A stretch of 64,000 nucleotides of DNA, taken from positions 1,736,001-1,800,000 of the forward strand of contig NZ_CP022604.1 in assembly GCF_002278035.1 (NCBI RefSeq), given 5' to 3'. Of the stretch, positions 9,409 through 18,560 are shown piece after piece. Position 1 is the first letter of the stretch, and each line of letters opens with the position of its first letter. The position numbers and the translations under genes were made by a program. The notes beneath the pieces were generated by a model. The model ran no database searches. It was not told the origin of the DNA and worked only from the letters and a program-made list of their open reading frames with translations. Source of the stretch: Ochrobactrum quorumnocens. GTDB lineage: Bacteria > Pseudomonadota > Alphaproteobacteria > Rhizobiales > Rhizobiaceae.

Positions 9409-10389
9409 TTATCCGCCGAAGAGTTCGGAAAACTGCTTCTTGTCAGCGCCAGTCTGCTCCAGCACCTTCTGAGTGTCGATAGGCATGATATTGATCTTGG
9501 TGCCTTCCGGTAGCCAGGCAGGACGACCAACGCCTTCCTTGGCAGGCAGATAACCCTGCTCAAGTGCAAGCTTCTGACCATCATCTGACAGAATGAAGTC
9601 CACGAATTTCTTGGCACCATCAACGTTCTTCGCAGTCGCCATAATTGCAACCGGTTCCGTCACGGCGGGCACACCTTCCGATGGGAAGACGAACTCGATT
9701 GGCGAGCCTTTTGCTTTTGCATTCAGCGCCATAAAGTCCACGAGAATGCCGTAAGGCTTTTCACCACTGGCAACCGATTTCAGCACAGCACCATTGCCTT
9801 TGACGCTTGCCAGTTCATTGGTCTTGAGATTCTTGAAATAATCCCAGCCGAGATCTTTGTTAAGCGCGAAACCACTCAGAAGGTAAGCTGCGGCACCCGA
9901 GTAAAGCGGGCTTGGCATAACCACCTGCCCCTTATACTCAGTGGTCGCAAGATCTGCCCAATGTTCAGGCTTCTGGCTCGCACCCGTATTATAGGCGATG
10001 CCGGTGGTGATCAGCTTGGAACCGAAATAGGTCTTGTCGGCGTCATAGCTATCCGCTGCAAAACCATCAACCTTGGCGTCCGTATAAGCGAGCAGGCGCT
10101 TATCCTTCTTCAGACCTTCCATCGTCACTGCATCGGCGATGAGGAGAATGTCAGGCTGCGGTGCGCCGGCCGAAAATTCAGCCGCAAGCTTGGTGAGAAG
10201 TTCGCTCGTGCCCGAACGGAAAATCTGAACATCCGTATCCGGGTTTGCCTTGCGGAAAGCCTCGACGGTCTTTGCCGCGTCTGCTTCAGGCTGTGACGTA
10301 TAAAGCGTCAGCGTATCGGCCTGAGCGACAGCGATAGAGAGAGCAAGAAGAGCAGGAATGGCACTGGCCCGCTTCAGCATCTTGTTCAT
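9409..10389 (-). CDS. Periplasmic substrate-binding protein (iron(III)/phosphonate type)
   Basis: A 326-residue extracytoplasmic solute-binding protein. It has a Sec signal (basic MNKMLKRAS, hydrophobic core, cleavage near AQA-DT at about residue 24). It resembles the family of ferric, 2-aminoethylphosphonate and related binding proteins (LTLYTSQPEA at the mature start). ATG 10389 is chosen because GAGGAG lies 8 nt upstream; a longer in-frame ORF to 10518 has no signal peptide at its front. It is the first gene of a three-gene importer operon. Iron, phosphonate or another small anion are all possible. Confidence 0.88.
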   Translation of the reverse strand: MNKMLKRASAIPALLALSIAVAQADTLTLYTSQPEADAAKTVEAFRKANPDTDVQIFRSGTSELLTKLAAEFSAGAPQPDILLIADAVTMEGLKKDKRLLAYTDAKVDGFAADSYDADKTYFGSKLITTGIAYNTGASQKPEHWADLATTEYKGQVVMPSPLYSGAAAYLLSGFALNKDLGWDYFKNLKTNELASVKGNGAVLKSVASGEKPYGILVDFMALNAKAKGSPIEFVFPSEGVPAVTEPVAIMATAKNVDGAKKFVDFILSDDGQKLALEQGYLPAKEGVGRPAWLPEGTKINIMPIDTQKVLEQTGADKKQFSELFGG

Positions 10390-10553
10390 GGAGTTGGCTC
10401 CTCGAATTTCTGTGTGATTTTCCGCAGTGTGTCCTGCCGCTCCGGCATGACGGCGCTGCATACGTGCCGAAAGGGCGCAGATACTGTCGTATTGAGAAGC
10501 GCGATCATTCCTGTTCATGACTCACCTGTCAAACAAGCTCTAAAACATATGCC

Positions 10554-10575
10554 TCAAAATCGGAACCGATTTTGA
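10554..10575. repeat. Perfect 10-bp inverted repeat
   Basis: TCAAAATCGG, two bases, then CCGATTTTGA. It resembles the core of the variant repeat at 52875 (CCAAAACCGGTTCCCACTTTTGG), so it is probably an intergenic repeat relic rather than an operator. Confidence 0.55.
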
Positions 10576-10583
10576 AAAGCAAA

Positions 10584-10620
10584 ATGCCCTCCGGCAGATT
10601 TCTATTCTGCAGAAGGGCAT
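10584..10620 (-). terminator. Rho-independent terminator after the amaA-like gene
   Basis: On the minus strand ATGCCCT and AGGGCAT form a stem, extended by CTGCAG/CTGCCGG pairing, followed by TTTTGCTTTT. It lies about 110 nt past the oxidoreductase stop codon, upstream of the ABC operon. Confidence 0.7.
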
Positions 10621-10728
10621 CTATCACTTGAATAGATCGATTTCACCTTCCGCATCTCTTCCGACTTGGAAGCGATGCGGATGCCATAACGGGCTTTGGC
10701 TTCAATTATATGACAGTGTGAGGCAGCT

Positions 10729-12051
10729 TTAGATGATTATCCCGGCTGCATGTGCCACCTGTGCACCAGCTTCATAATAGGCTTCACGCAAGCCGCGGAA
10801 ATTCTGTGCCTTGGGATCGGTGACAGGCAAAGGCAGATCATCCTCGGAAATCGCGCCGGAAACGAGTTCTGCCAGCAAACGTCCGAATACGGTGCCCGGT
10901 GCAATACCGCGACCATTATATCCGGAGAAGCCAACCACATTCCGGTCAAGACGATGGAACTTCGGCAGGCTGTCATTGGTCATACCGATCTTGCCATACC
11001 ATTCGGCTTCAAACTCGACATTTCCGATCTGCGGGAACAGGCGCTTCAACGATTTTTTAGCCCATGCCGTATGAACGGCCGCGCCCGTATTGCGCAACGC
11101 TCCAACGCTGCCAAACACCAGACGGCCTTGGCTGTCGAAACGGAAAGACGATAGAACTTCCTTCGTATCCCAAGCGCCCTGACGTTCTGGCAGAATGCTC
11201 TTTTTTAAATTGTCGGAAAGCGGCTTGGTCGCCATGTTGAAATAAGGCAGATGCACCAATTCCGCGCGAACCTCTGCCCAAGGCACATTGGTATAGGCAT
11301 TGGTTGCGACCACAACCCAGTCAGCTGTCACGGTACCTGTGGCAGTCTTCACCACCCACTTGCCATTCTGCTCGGTGGCACCCGTTACCGGGCTTGCAGT
11401 ATAGATTTGCGCGCCTGCTGCAACCGCTGCATGTGCCAGACCGCGCACATAAGCAAGCGGCTGAATCGTACCGGCCCGCAGATCAAGCAGCGATCCGGCA
11501 TAGGCTTTCGTGCCAACCTTGGCTTCGGTTTCCTTCGCATCAAGCAGCTTCACATTGGCACCGCGCCGCGCCCATTGCTCATAGCGATCTTCAAGTTCCT
11601 TGAGACCGTTCTTGCCAACAGCGCAATGCAGCGTTCCCTGCTTTTCAACTTCACAGCTGATCTTATGCTTCTCAATCAGTTCAAACACCAGCTTCGGCGC
11701 ATTTCCAAGAACGTCGAGCAAACGATCGCCGTGCTTTTGGCCCAGCACACCTGGCAGATCATCAGGCATGACCCACATGCCTGCATTGACCAGACCGACA
11801 TTGCGACCCGAGCCGCCATAGCCGATTTCGATCCCTTCCAGCACGATTGCTTTCGTGCCCTTTTCCGCAAGATGCAGCGCCGTAGAAAGGCCGGTAAATC
11901 CGCCGCCGACAATCACCACATCGGCGGTCAAATCGCCTTTAAGCGTTGTGGTCTTCGGTGCGGCTGGAGCGGTCTTTTCCCAAAGGCCATGAGAGCGCGG
12001 ATCGTTGAGCATGAACGGCAACCATTTCATATGATGAAAAACAGACGGCAT
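10729..12051 (-). CDS. amaA: FAD-dependent oxidoreductase, probable L-pipecolate oxidase (AmaA-like)
   Basis: A flavoprotein of the D-amino-acid oxidase/glycine oxidase superfamily, 440 residues. The dinucleotide-binding motif VVIVGGGFTG lies at residues 45-54, and a C-terminal FAD-contact segment (GYNGRGIAPGT) near residue 393. The proposed reaction is L-pipecolate to 1-piperideine-6-carboxylate. This is inferred from neighbours: a LysR gene, hglS and amaB follow, as in the Pseudomonas putida amaA-amaB-lysR-hglS region. By sequence alone, PuuB-type gamma-glutamylputrescine oxidase is an alternative. The start is uncertain: ATG 12051 has only a weak ribosome site; ATGs at 12030 and 12012 are in frame. 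Confidence 0.75.
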   Translation of the reverse strand: MPSVFHHMKWLPFMLNDPRSHGLWEKTAPAAPKTTTLKGDLTADVVIVGGGFTGLSTALHLAEKGTKAIVLEGIEIGYGGSGRNVGLVNAGMWVMPDDLPGVLGQKHGDRLLDVLGNAPKLVFELIEKHKISCEVEKQGTLHCAVGKNGLKELEDRYEQWARRGANVKLLDAKETEAKVGTKAYAGSLLDLRAGTIQPLAYVRGLAHAAVAAGAQIYTASPVTGATEQNGKWVVKTATGTVTADWVVVATNAYTNVPWAEVRAELVHLPYFNMATKPLSDNLKKSILPERQGAWDTKEVLSSFRFDSQGRLVFGSVGALRNTGAAVHTAWAKKSLKRLFPQIGNVEFEAEWYGKIGMTNDSLPKFHRLDRNVVGFSGYNGRGIAPGTVFGRLLAELVSGAISEDDLPLPVTDPKAQNFRGLREAYYEAGAQVAHAAGIII

Positions 12052-12112
12052 TTATCGCCAAAACTATTTCACGTGCTGGCAGTCTCAAAGACAGCAATAT
12101 TTATGCAACAAT

Positions 12113-13045
12113 TCATTCCCGTTCGGAATGAACTAAGCCTGAATAGTCTGTGTTGCCGACCTGCCCCGCGATCCACTGACAGAACACCTGTGTCAGCGGG
12201 TTCTCAAGCTTGCCTTCGGGAACCACCAGATAATAGTCATTCTCGGTACGCATCGGCTGCTCAAAAAGCATAACCAGTTCGCCGTTACGCAATTCCTGTT
12301 CGATCAGATAAAGCGGCAACAGCGCAAAGCCAAGACCTGCGAGAGCGGCACCGATCACCATCGAAAACTGATCAAAGCGATGGCCACGATAGGCAGACTT
12401 GCCTTCCACTCCGCAGCTTTCAAACCATTGCGCCCACATCTTGGGGCGCGTCGCCAGATGCAACAGCGGCTCATCTTCCAGCTCTTCCGGGGTTGCCGGA
12501 TGGCGCGCTTTGAGAAGACTCGGACTTGCAACAGGCACAATCACCTCTGAGCACAGGAAGGCGCAGGTCGCATGTGCCCAGACCGGCTGGCCATAATGGA
12601 TGGCAAGATCGAAAGGCTGTTCTTCAAAGTCGAAAACGCCGGAACGTGAGGCCACATTGATTGCGATACCGGGATGCTTTTCAATAAAATCTGGAATGCG
12701 CGGCATTAGCCAGCGCGTACCAAAGGTCGGCAGCGTTGCCACACTAAAGGAAGAGGTCGATTGCGCAGACGCCATGGCGCGCAACATCGTATCCTCAGTC
12801 TGATTGAGCAGACGCCGCACTTCCGGCAGGAACTTTCGCCCTGCGTCAGAGAGGAGAATGCGCTGGCGGATGCGCTCAAACAGCAATACACCGAGCTGGC
12901 TTTCGAGATCCTTGATCTGACGGCTGACAGCACTCTGGGTGAGATTGAGTTCATTGGCGGCTTGCGTGAAACTGCCATGTCGGGCCGCACATTCAAACGC
13001 CTGTAGCGTGGCAATGTCGGGGATCAGTCTCCTGCTAAGCTTCAT
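12113..13045 (-). CDS. LysR-family regulator of the lysine/pipecolate module
   Basis: A 310-residue transcription factor with an N-terminal winged helix-turn-helix (about residues 9-68, FTQAANELNLTQSAVSRQI) and a substrate-binding-like effector domain (about 95-300), the GcvA/AmpR-like branch. It is divergent from hglS (149-nt gap) and co-oriented with the amaA-like gene 61 nt downstream. That position suggests it controls both sides; a pathway intermediate as inducer is inferred. Confidence 0.88.
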   Translation of the reverse strand: MKLSRRLIPDIATLQAFECAARHGSFTQAANELNLTQSAVSRQIKDLESQLGVLLFERIRQRILLSDAGRKFLPEVRRLLNQTEDTMLRAMASAQSTSSFSVATLPTFGTRWLMPRIPDFIEKHPGIAINVASRSGVFDFEEQPFDLAIHYGQPVWAHATCAFLCSEVIVPVASPSLLKARHPATPEELEDEPLLHLATRPKMWAQWFESCGVEGKSAYRGHRFDQFSMVIGAALAGLGFALLPLYLIEQELRNGELVMLFEQPMRTENDYYLVVPEGKLENPLTQVFCQWIAGQVGNTDYSGLVHSERE

Positions 13046-13194
13046 TCCAATCTCGCATTAACATAGTTGCGTTCGTCGCGATCATAACGGCAAAACGGCT
13101 GATATGATACATTTTCATCATAATCCCGGCATGTTCCTCCCGCAAATAACATGTCCGTCCCCAAGATGACACAAGTTCTACGGAAGCTTTCGCA

Positions 13195-14595
13195 ATGAAC
13201 GAGCATAAATTCATTTCGCCAGACGCCATTCGCTCTGCGTTCTCAGCAGCGATGTCGGCCATGTATAAGCAAGAAGTGCCTGCCTATGGCACATTGATGG
13301 AGCTCGTCGCCGACGTTAACGCCAAGGTTCTGGCGGATGACACTCATCTGCACGAGCGCCTGACGGAAACCGACTCGCTCGAGCGCATTTCCGAAGAGCG
13401 TCACGGCGCAATCCGCCTCGGAACGGCTGCTGAACTTTCCATGATGCGCCGCGTTTTCGCTGTCATGGGCATGTTTCCGGTCGGTTATTACGATCTGAGT
13501 GCTGCTGGTGTGCCTGTGCATTCCACCGCCTTTCGCCCGATCGACGACGCAGCACTCAAGCATAATCCGTTCCGCGTTTTCACCTCTCTGCTGCGTCTTG
13601 ATCTGATTTCAGATGAAAAGCTGCGTGAAGAATCGGAAGAGGTCCTTTCCAAACGCAATATCTTCACGCCGGGCGCTATCGCTCTCGTCGAGAAGGCAGA
13701 GGCGGAGGGCGGTCTGAGTGATGCAGACGCCAAGGCATTGGTTACGGAAGTTCTCGAAACTTTCCGTTGGCACGACCATGCCAATGTCAGCGCCGATCTG
13801 TATCATCGCCTCCACGATGCACATCGCTTGATTGCTGACGTCGTGTCGTTCAAAGGCCCACACATCAACCACCTGACCCCGCGCACCCTCGATATCGATG
13901 CCGTTCAGGATCAAATGCCAGAACGCGGCATTAACCCGAAAGCCGTTGTTGAAGGCCCGCCAACCCGCAAATGTGCGATTCTTCTGCGTCAGACCTCGTT
14001 CAAGGCACTGGAAGAAGAAGTCTCGTTCATCGGTGAAGATGGCAAGTGGACACCTGGCTCGCATACCGCTCGTTTCGGCGAAATCGAACAGCGTGGCGTC
14101 GCTCTCACACCAAAGGGCCGTGCGCTTTACGACAAGCTGCTCAACGACACCCGCGCAGTTGCACGCCCTGCCCCTGATGGTTCAAACTCGGCTGAATATG
14201 TGAAGGCGCTGAGCGACACCTTTGCGGCTTTCCCTGACACATGGGCTGGCATTCGCGAAGAAGGCCTTGGTTATTTCGCCTATTCGGTCAAGGATGCCGC
14301 ACGTCTTGCAGCCTTCAGACCAGATACCGATATTGAGACCCTGATCGAAGGCGGCGCAGTCCAGTTCGATCCGATCATCTATGAAGACTTCCTGCCGGTC
14401 AGTGCTGCTGGTATCTTCCAGTCCAATCTGGGCGACGACGACGCGCAGGATTTTGTGGAAAGCCCGAACCAGAAGCGTTTCGAGGAAGACCTTGGCGCCA
14501 AAGTTCTTAATGAATTCGAGCATTATGCTCGTATCGAACGCGAATCCATCGAAGCTGTACAGGCCCGCCTGAGCGGTCTTGAAGCAGCAGAATAA
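13195..14595 (+). CDS. hglS: 2-oxoadipate dioxygenase/decarboxylase (HglS, formerly DUF1338/YdcJ)
   Basis: Converts 2-oxoadipate to D-2-hydroxyglutarate with Fe(II) and oxygen, a late step of D-lysine/pipecolate catabolism. The 466 residues are close to P. putida HglS (about 464). Candidate metal ligands His70, His226 and Glu296 line up with the characterised enzyme within two residues; Arg74 follows in the same GAIRLG segment. ATG 13195 has a GGAAG-type site about 10 nt upstream. The gene lies 26 nt upstream of amaB on the same strand, which makes an operon very likely. No csiD or lhgO for the next step is in the window. Confidence 0.9.
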   Translation: MNEHKFISPDAIRSAFSAAMSAMYKQEVPAYGTLMELVADVNAKVLADDTHLHERLTETDSLERISEERHGAIRLGTAAELSMMRRVFAVMGMFPVGYYDLSAAGVPVHSTAFRPIDDAALKHNPFRVFTSLLRLDLISDEKLREESEEVLSKRNIFTPGAIALVEKAEAEGGLSDADAKALVTEVLETFRWHDHANVSADLYHRLHDAHRLIADVVSFKGPHINHLTPRTLDIDAVQDQMPERGINPKAVVEGPPTRKCAILLRQTSFKALEEEVSFIGEDGKWTPGSHTARFGEIEQRGVALTPKGRALYDKLLNDTRAVARPAPDGSNSAEYVKALSDTFAAFPDTWAGIREEGLGYFAYSVKDAARLAAFRPDTDIETLIEGGAVQFDPIIYEDFLPVSAAGIFQSNLGDDDAQDFVESPNQKRFEEDLGAKVLNEFEHYARIERESIEAVQARLSGLEAAE

Positions 14596-14621
14596 TAATA
14601 AAGCAGTTTAAGAGGATAAAC

Positions 14622-16154
14622 ATGAACACCGCTGTTAAAAAACTCGACGTGAAAAAAGAAGCCGCTGATCTGCTTTCCAAGCTTGGCGTTGACGCCTCAA
14701 TCTACACGTCGGGCGACCTCGCTGGCTTCAGCCCGGTCTCCGGTGAACAGATCGCTTCGATCAAGACCCACAGCAAAGAAGATGCAGTCAAGATCATCGA
14801 CAAGGCTGACGAAGCTTTCCGCGCATGGCGCACTGTTCCAGCTCCAAAGCGTGGCGAACTGATCCGTCTCTTGGGTGAAGAACTCCGCGCTTCCAAGGAA
14901 GATCTCGGCCGTCTCGTTTCGCTCGAAGCTGGCAAGATTCCTTCGGAAGGCCTCGGCGAAGTACAGGAAATGATCGACATCTGCGATTTCGCAGTCGGTC
15001 TGTCGCGTCAGCTCTACGGTCTCACCATCGCAACCGAACGCGCTGGCCATCGCATGATGGAAACCTGGCATCCGCTCGGCGTTGTCGGCGTTATCTCGGC
15101 CTTCAACTTCCCAGTTGCTGTCTGGGCATGGAACTCCGCTCTCGCTATCGTTTGCGGTAACGCAGTTGTCTGGAAGCCATCGGAAAAGACCCTGCTCACC
15201 GCTATTGCATGTGACGCAATCCTGAAGCGCGCCATCAAGCGTTTTGGCGATGCTCCAGAAGGTCTGGCTGAAGTCGTACTCGGTGACCGTACTGTTGGTG
15301 AAGTTCTCGTTGACAGCCCAAAGGTTCCTGTTCTTTCGGCAACCGGTTCGACCCGCATGGGCCGCGAAGTTGGTCCACGCCTTGCAAAGCGTTTTGCTCG
15401 TGCAATCCTCGAACTCGGCGGCAACAATGCCGGTATCGTCTGCCCATCGGCAGATCTCGACATGGCACTGCGCGCAATCGCTTTCGGCGCAATGGGCACC
15501 GCTGGTCAGCGTTGCACGACGCTCCGTCGTCTGTTCGTGCACGAAAGCGTTTATGATGCGCTCGTTCCACGTCTTCAGAAGGCTTATGCAAGCGTTTCCG
15601 TCGGCTCGCCGCTCGAAACTACTGCTCTCGTTGGTCCATTGATCGACAAGGTTGCTTTCGACAACATGCAGAAGGCACTCAAGGAAGCAGCCGCTCACGG
15701 CGGCAAGGTACAGGGCGGCGAACGCGTCGATGCTGGCCATGAAAACGCTTACTATGTGCGTCCGGCTATCGTCGAAATGCCAAAGCAGCAGGGTCCAGTT
15801 CTCGAAGAAACCTTCGCTCCGATCCTTTACGTCATGAAGTATTCTGACTTCGACGACGTGCTGGCGAGCCACAACGAAGTTGGCGCAGGTCTGTCCTCGT
15901 CGATCTTCACGCTCAACCTGCAGGAAGCAGAACGTTTCCTCTCGGTTGAAGGTTCGGATTGCGGCATTGCCAACGTCAACATCGGCACTTCGGGTGCTGA
16001 AATCGGCGGCGCATTCGGCGGCGAAAAGGAAACTGGCGGCGGTCGTGAATCGGGTTCGGATGCGTGGAAAGGCTATATGCGCCGTGCGACCAACACCGTA
16101 AACTATTCGAAGGCTCTGCCGCTCGCACAGGGCGTTTCCTTCGACATCGACTAA
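14622..16154 (+). CDS. amaB: 2-aminoadipate semialdehyde dehydrogenase (AmaB, ALDH7 type)
   Basis: An NAD(P)-dependent aldehyde dehydrogenase that oxidises 2-aminoadipate 6-semialdehyde to 2-aminoadipate. 510 residues. The catalytic Cys298 lies in GTAGQRCTT and the general-base Glu264 in ELGGNN, both wording typical of antiquitin-type (ALDH7) enzymes. AGAGGA precedes the ATG at 14622. It shares an operon with hglS, and the pathway needs both. A strong terminator follows. Confidence 0.92.
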   Translation: MNTAVKKLDVKKEAADLLSKLGVDASIYTSGDLAGFSPVSGEQIASIKTHSKEDAVKIIDKADEAFRAWRTVPAPKRGELIRLLGEELRASKEDLGRLVSLEAGKIPSEGLGEVQEMIDICDFAVGLSRQLYGLTIATERAGHRMMETWHPLGVVGVISAFNFPVAVWAWNSALAIVCGNAVVWKPSEKTLLTAIACDAILKRAIKRFGDAPEGLAEVVLGDRTVGEVLVDSPKVPVLSATGSTRMGREVGPRLAKRFARAILELGGNNAGIVCPSADLDMALRAIAFGAMGTAGQRCTTLRRLFVHESVYDALVPRLQKAYASVSVGSPLETTALVGPLIDKVAFDNMQKALKEAAAHGGKVQGGERVDAGHENAYYVRPAIVEMPKQQGPVLEETFAPILYVMKYSDFDDVLASHNEVGAGLSSSIFTLNLQEAERFLSVEGSDCGIANVNIGTSGAEIGGAFGGEKETGGGRESGSDAWKGYMRRATNTVNYSKALPLAQGVSFDID

Positions 16155-16177
16155 TCGGTCTGATTTCGGATCAAAAG

Positions 16178-16202
16178 AAAACCCCGCTTTTGGCGGGGTT
16201 TT
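16178..16202 (+). terminator. Rho-independent terminator after amaB
   Basis: AAAACCCCGC and GCGGGGTTTT form a 10-bp stem with a 5-base loop, followed by further T residues, 24 nt past the amaB stop codon. Confidence 0.92.
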
Positions 16203-16270
16203 TTATTGGCTTAATCTTTGAATTGGCACAACGCATCAACCGGTTGAGATTTTTGCAATGACGCGGCGAG

Positions 16271-16346
16271 AATGGTGCTTTCTCGAGAACCGGAGCGGAG
16301 TGTACTTTAAGGTACATGAGCACCGGAAGCACAGAGAAGCGCCATT
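16271..16346. repeat. Long imperfect palindromic intergenic element
   Basis: Nested inverted segments: AATGGTGCTTTCTC pairs with GAGAAGCGCCATT, and CCGGAGCGGAGTGTAC with GTACATGAGCACCGG around a TTTAAG centre. The whole forms one long hairpin between the convergent amaB and purU genes. The style matches dispersed palindromic elements of this bacterial group. Confidence 0.65.
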
Positions 16347-16381
16347 TGCAGACCGTCAGTGCGTAAATATCGACTGGTCGA

Positions 16382-17266
16382 TCAGCCCATGCGTTCGGAG
16401 GCGAATGAACCGGGAGAGGCCGGGAATACGACGGTGCGATTGCCGTTGAGGAATGAACGGTGATGGATATGCGCGTGAACGGCACGCGCCAAAACCTGCG
16501 CTTCGACATCACGTCCGATGGATACGTAATCCGCAGCACTCTGCGCATGGGTTACACGCGCCACATCCTGCTCAATGATCGGACCTTCATCAAGATCAGC
16601 GGTGACATAATGTGCGGTAGCACCAATCAGCTTCACACCGCGCTCATAGGCCTGCTTATACGGGTTCGCACCCTTGAAAGACGGCAGGAAGGAGTGATGG
16701 ATATTGATGATGCGGCCCGACATTTTCTGGCAGAGCGGGTCTGACAAAACCTGCATATAACGCGCAAGAACCACCAGTTCAGTGCCGGTATCGTTGACGA
16801 TATCAAGAAGGCGCTGCTCGGCCTCTGGCTTGTTAGCCTTGGTTACAGCGACGTGATGGAAGGGAATGTCGTGGTTCACGACGACCTTCTGGTAGTCAAA
16901 ATGGTTCGACACGACACCGACGATATCGATTGGCAGTGCCCCGATCTTCCAGCGATAGAGGAGATCGTTGAGGCAATGACCAAAACGCGACACCATCAGC
17001 AATGTCTTGGTGCGATGTGCATTGTCGTGGAAATCAAAATTCATCTCGAAAGGTGCAGCGATCGGTGTAAAGCCGTCGCGCAAAGCATCAAGCGGCACGC
17101 CTTCCTCAGAAATGAAGCTAACCCGCATGAAGAAGCGGCCAGTATCCAAATCGTCAAACTGCGCACTGTCGACGATGTTGCAACCCTTGCCCGACAAATA
17201 ACCGGAAATAGCGGCAACGATGCCACGCGTGGATTTACAGGTGACGGTCAGGACAAAGTTATGCAT
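16382..17266 (-). CDS. purU: Formyltetrahydrofolate deformylase
   Basis: Hydrolyses 10-formyltetrahydrofolate to formate and tetrahydrofolate, balancing one-carbon pools. 294 residues: an N-terminal ACT domain (about 1-80) and a formyltransferase-like domain (about 88-285). The catalytic Asn188, His190 and Asp226 are present (INIHHSFLPSF; ADLDEGP). AGGAAG lies 5 nt before ATG 17266. It stands alone; neighbouring genes give no functional link. Confidence 0.95.
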   Translation of the reverse strand: MHNFVLTVTCKSTRGIVAAISGYLSGKGCNIVDSAQFDDLDTGRFFMRVSFISEEGVPLDALRDGFTPIAAPFEMNFDFHDNAHRTKTLLMVSRFGHCLNDLLYRWKIGALPIDIVGVVSNHFDYQKVVVNHDIPFHHVAVTKANKPEAEQRLLDIVNDTGTELVVLARYMQVLSDPLCQKMSGRIINIHHSFLPSFKGANPYKQAYERGVKLIGATAHYVTADLDEGPIIEQDVARVTHAQSAADYVSIGRDVEAQVLARAVHAHIHHRSFLNGNRTVVFPASPGSFASERMG

Positions 17267-17339
17267 CGGACTTCCTCAAAAGCATTCCCAGCAAAAGTAC
17301 AGAGCGGTTTACGCCGTACATTGCGTAAAAACTAAATGA

Positions 17340-17380
17340 TAGAGCGGTTCGTATTATTCAGTTTAACCAGAACTGTTCTA
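17340..17380. repeat. Imperfect inverted repeat (TAGAGCGGTT...AACTGTTCTA)
   Basis: Ends match 8 of 10 bases as an inverted repeat. A loosely similar element lies at 36289-36328. It sits upstream of purU and downstream of the SIS gene; probably a dispersed repeat. Confidence 0.4.
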
Positions 17381-17512
17381 TCGTGCAGGCACAACCACAT
17401 CGTGATTTCTACTGCACGACGCAGTGCCAGCCATGCCAGAATGCGTAATGCACTGACCGGATTGCGCTATCAAGTGCTTTACGCGGCAGATGTCGTGAAT
17501 TTGGCCTGCTCG

Positions 17513-18541
17513 TTATACGGTGGACGTGACCTTGGCGAGATTACGCGGCTTGTCTGGATCAAAGCCCTTGCGGCGCGTCACTGCTTCAATAATACGATAA
17601 TAGTTGATTAGCGACACAAGCGGGTCGAGATGTCCATTGCCGGTGCTGGCCGATGGTATGCGATAACCTGGCACTTCAGCATTTCCAAATGATACAAGGT
17701 TGGCACCAAACGAGCCGAGACGGTTGAGTGCTTCAATGCTTGTTTTCAATGCCTCGTCCCGCGGGATGAAAGAGATAATTGGAAAGCCATCTTCCACCAG
17801 ACGCATCGGGCCGTGCATCAATTCTGCGAGCGAGAAAGCTTCTGCATGGATGTTCGCCGTTTCCTTGGCTTTCAGCGCCGCTTCAAGCGAAATGGCATAG
17901 GCTGTGCCGCGTCCACCTGTGAACAGCGACCGGGCATTGAAAAGCAGATCTTCGACTGTCTCACGGCCTTCGGGCTTCGTCGCAGCGAGCGCTTCCGGCA
18001 AGCGTCCCAATCCGACTTGCAATCCTTTGTCCTCGCTTGCCGCAGCGACAACCCCAGACAGTGCGGCCACAGACGCGATGAAAGACTTGGTTGCGGCAAC
18101 GCTTTTTTCTTCACCCGCGTGAAGTGCCAGGACAATATCGGCAGATTTTGCCAGTGGGCTATCAGTGACATTCACCACCGCGACGGTCGTTGCACCACCA
18201 CGTTTTGCTGCCTCCTGCACGGCAATAATGTCGGGACTTGCGCCCGATTGCGACACGGTAAAATGCAGACCACCCTCCAGTTTCAGCTTCGCGCCATAAA
18301 CGGAGGCCACTGATGGACCAATCGAGGCAACGGGAATGCCGGTGGCGATCTCCATCAGATATTTGAAGAATGTAGCCGCATGATCGGAAGAGCCACGTGC
18401 AGCGGTCGTGATCACCCAAGGCGAATTTTCAAACAGCCGCCCGATCTCCGCAAATGTTGCCGCCTCTGCTGCAAGAAGTTTCGCCACCACAGATGGCGAC
18501 TGTTCGGTTTCCTGTAGCATCAATGATGGGGCAGTCTGCAT
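17513..18541 (-). CDS. SIS-domain sugar-phosphate isomerase/deaminase (GlmS C-terminal-like)
   Basis: A cytoplasmic protein of 342 residues with two tandem SIS domains (about residues 30-170 and 195-335), like the isomerase half of GlmS, AgaS and the NagB-II type glucosamine-6-phosphate deaminase. No glutaminase domain is present. Sugar-phosphate-binding Ser/Thr-rich loops appear as ARGSSDHA and VSQSGASPD. ATG 18541 is chosen because GGAGA lies 6 nt upstream; upstream in-frame codons run back into the RND gene. It follows the RND operon on the same strand, but a terminator lies between, so it is probably separately expressed. No nag or aga genes are near; the substrate is unknown. Confidence 0.82.
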   Translation of the reverse strand: MQTAPSLMLQETEQSPSVVAKLLAAEAATFAEIGRLFENSPWVITTAARGSSDHAATFFKYLMEIATGIPVASIGPSVASVYGAKLKLEGGLHFTVSQSGASPDIIAVQEAAKRGGATTVAVVNVTDSPLAKSADIVLALHAGEEKSVAATKSFIASVAALSGVVAAASEDKGLQVGLGRLPEALAATKPEGRETVEDLLFNARSLFTGGRGTAYAISLEAALKAKETANIHAEAFSLAELMHGPMRLVEDGFPIISFIPRDEALKTSIEALNRLGSFGANLVSFGNAEVPGYRIPSASTGNGHLDPLVSLINYYRIIEAVTRRKGFDPDKPRNLAKVTSTV

Positions 18542-18560
18542 GATCATTCTCCGAAAAAGA

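Larger units (their letters stand above)
10390..10728. other. Intergenic region between the ABC operon and the amaA-like gene
   Basis: This 339-base gap holds the promoter region of the ABC operon, an inverted repeat (10554-10575) and a terminator for the gene to its right (10584-10620). I see no convincing small gene or riboswitch. Confidence 0.5.

Noticed and set aside
10621..10728. Lysine riboswitch or small gene beside the lysine module
   Set aside because: No conserved riboswitch core and no open frame with a ribosome site is visible.
14697..15872. A 391-codon open frame antisense to amaB
   Set aside because: amaB has intact catalytic residues; the antisense composition is unlike real proteins of this genome.
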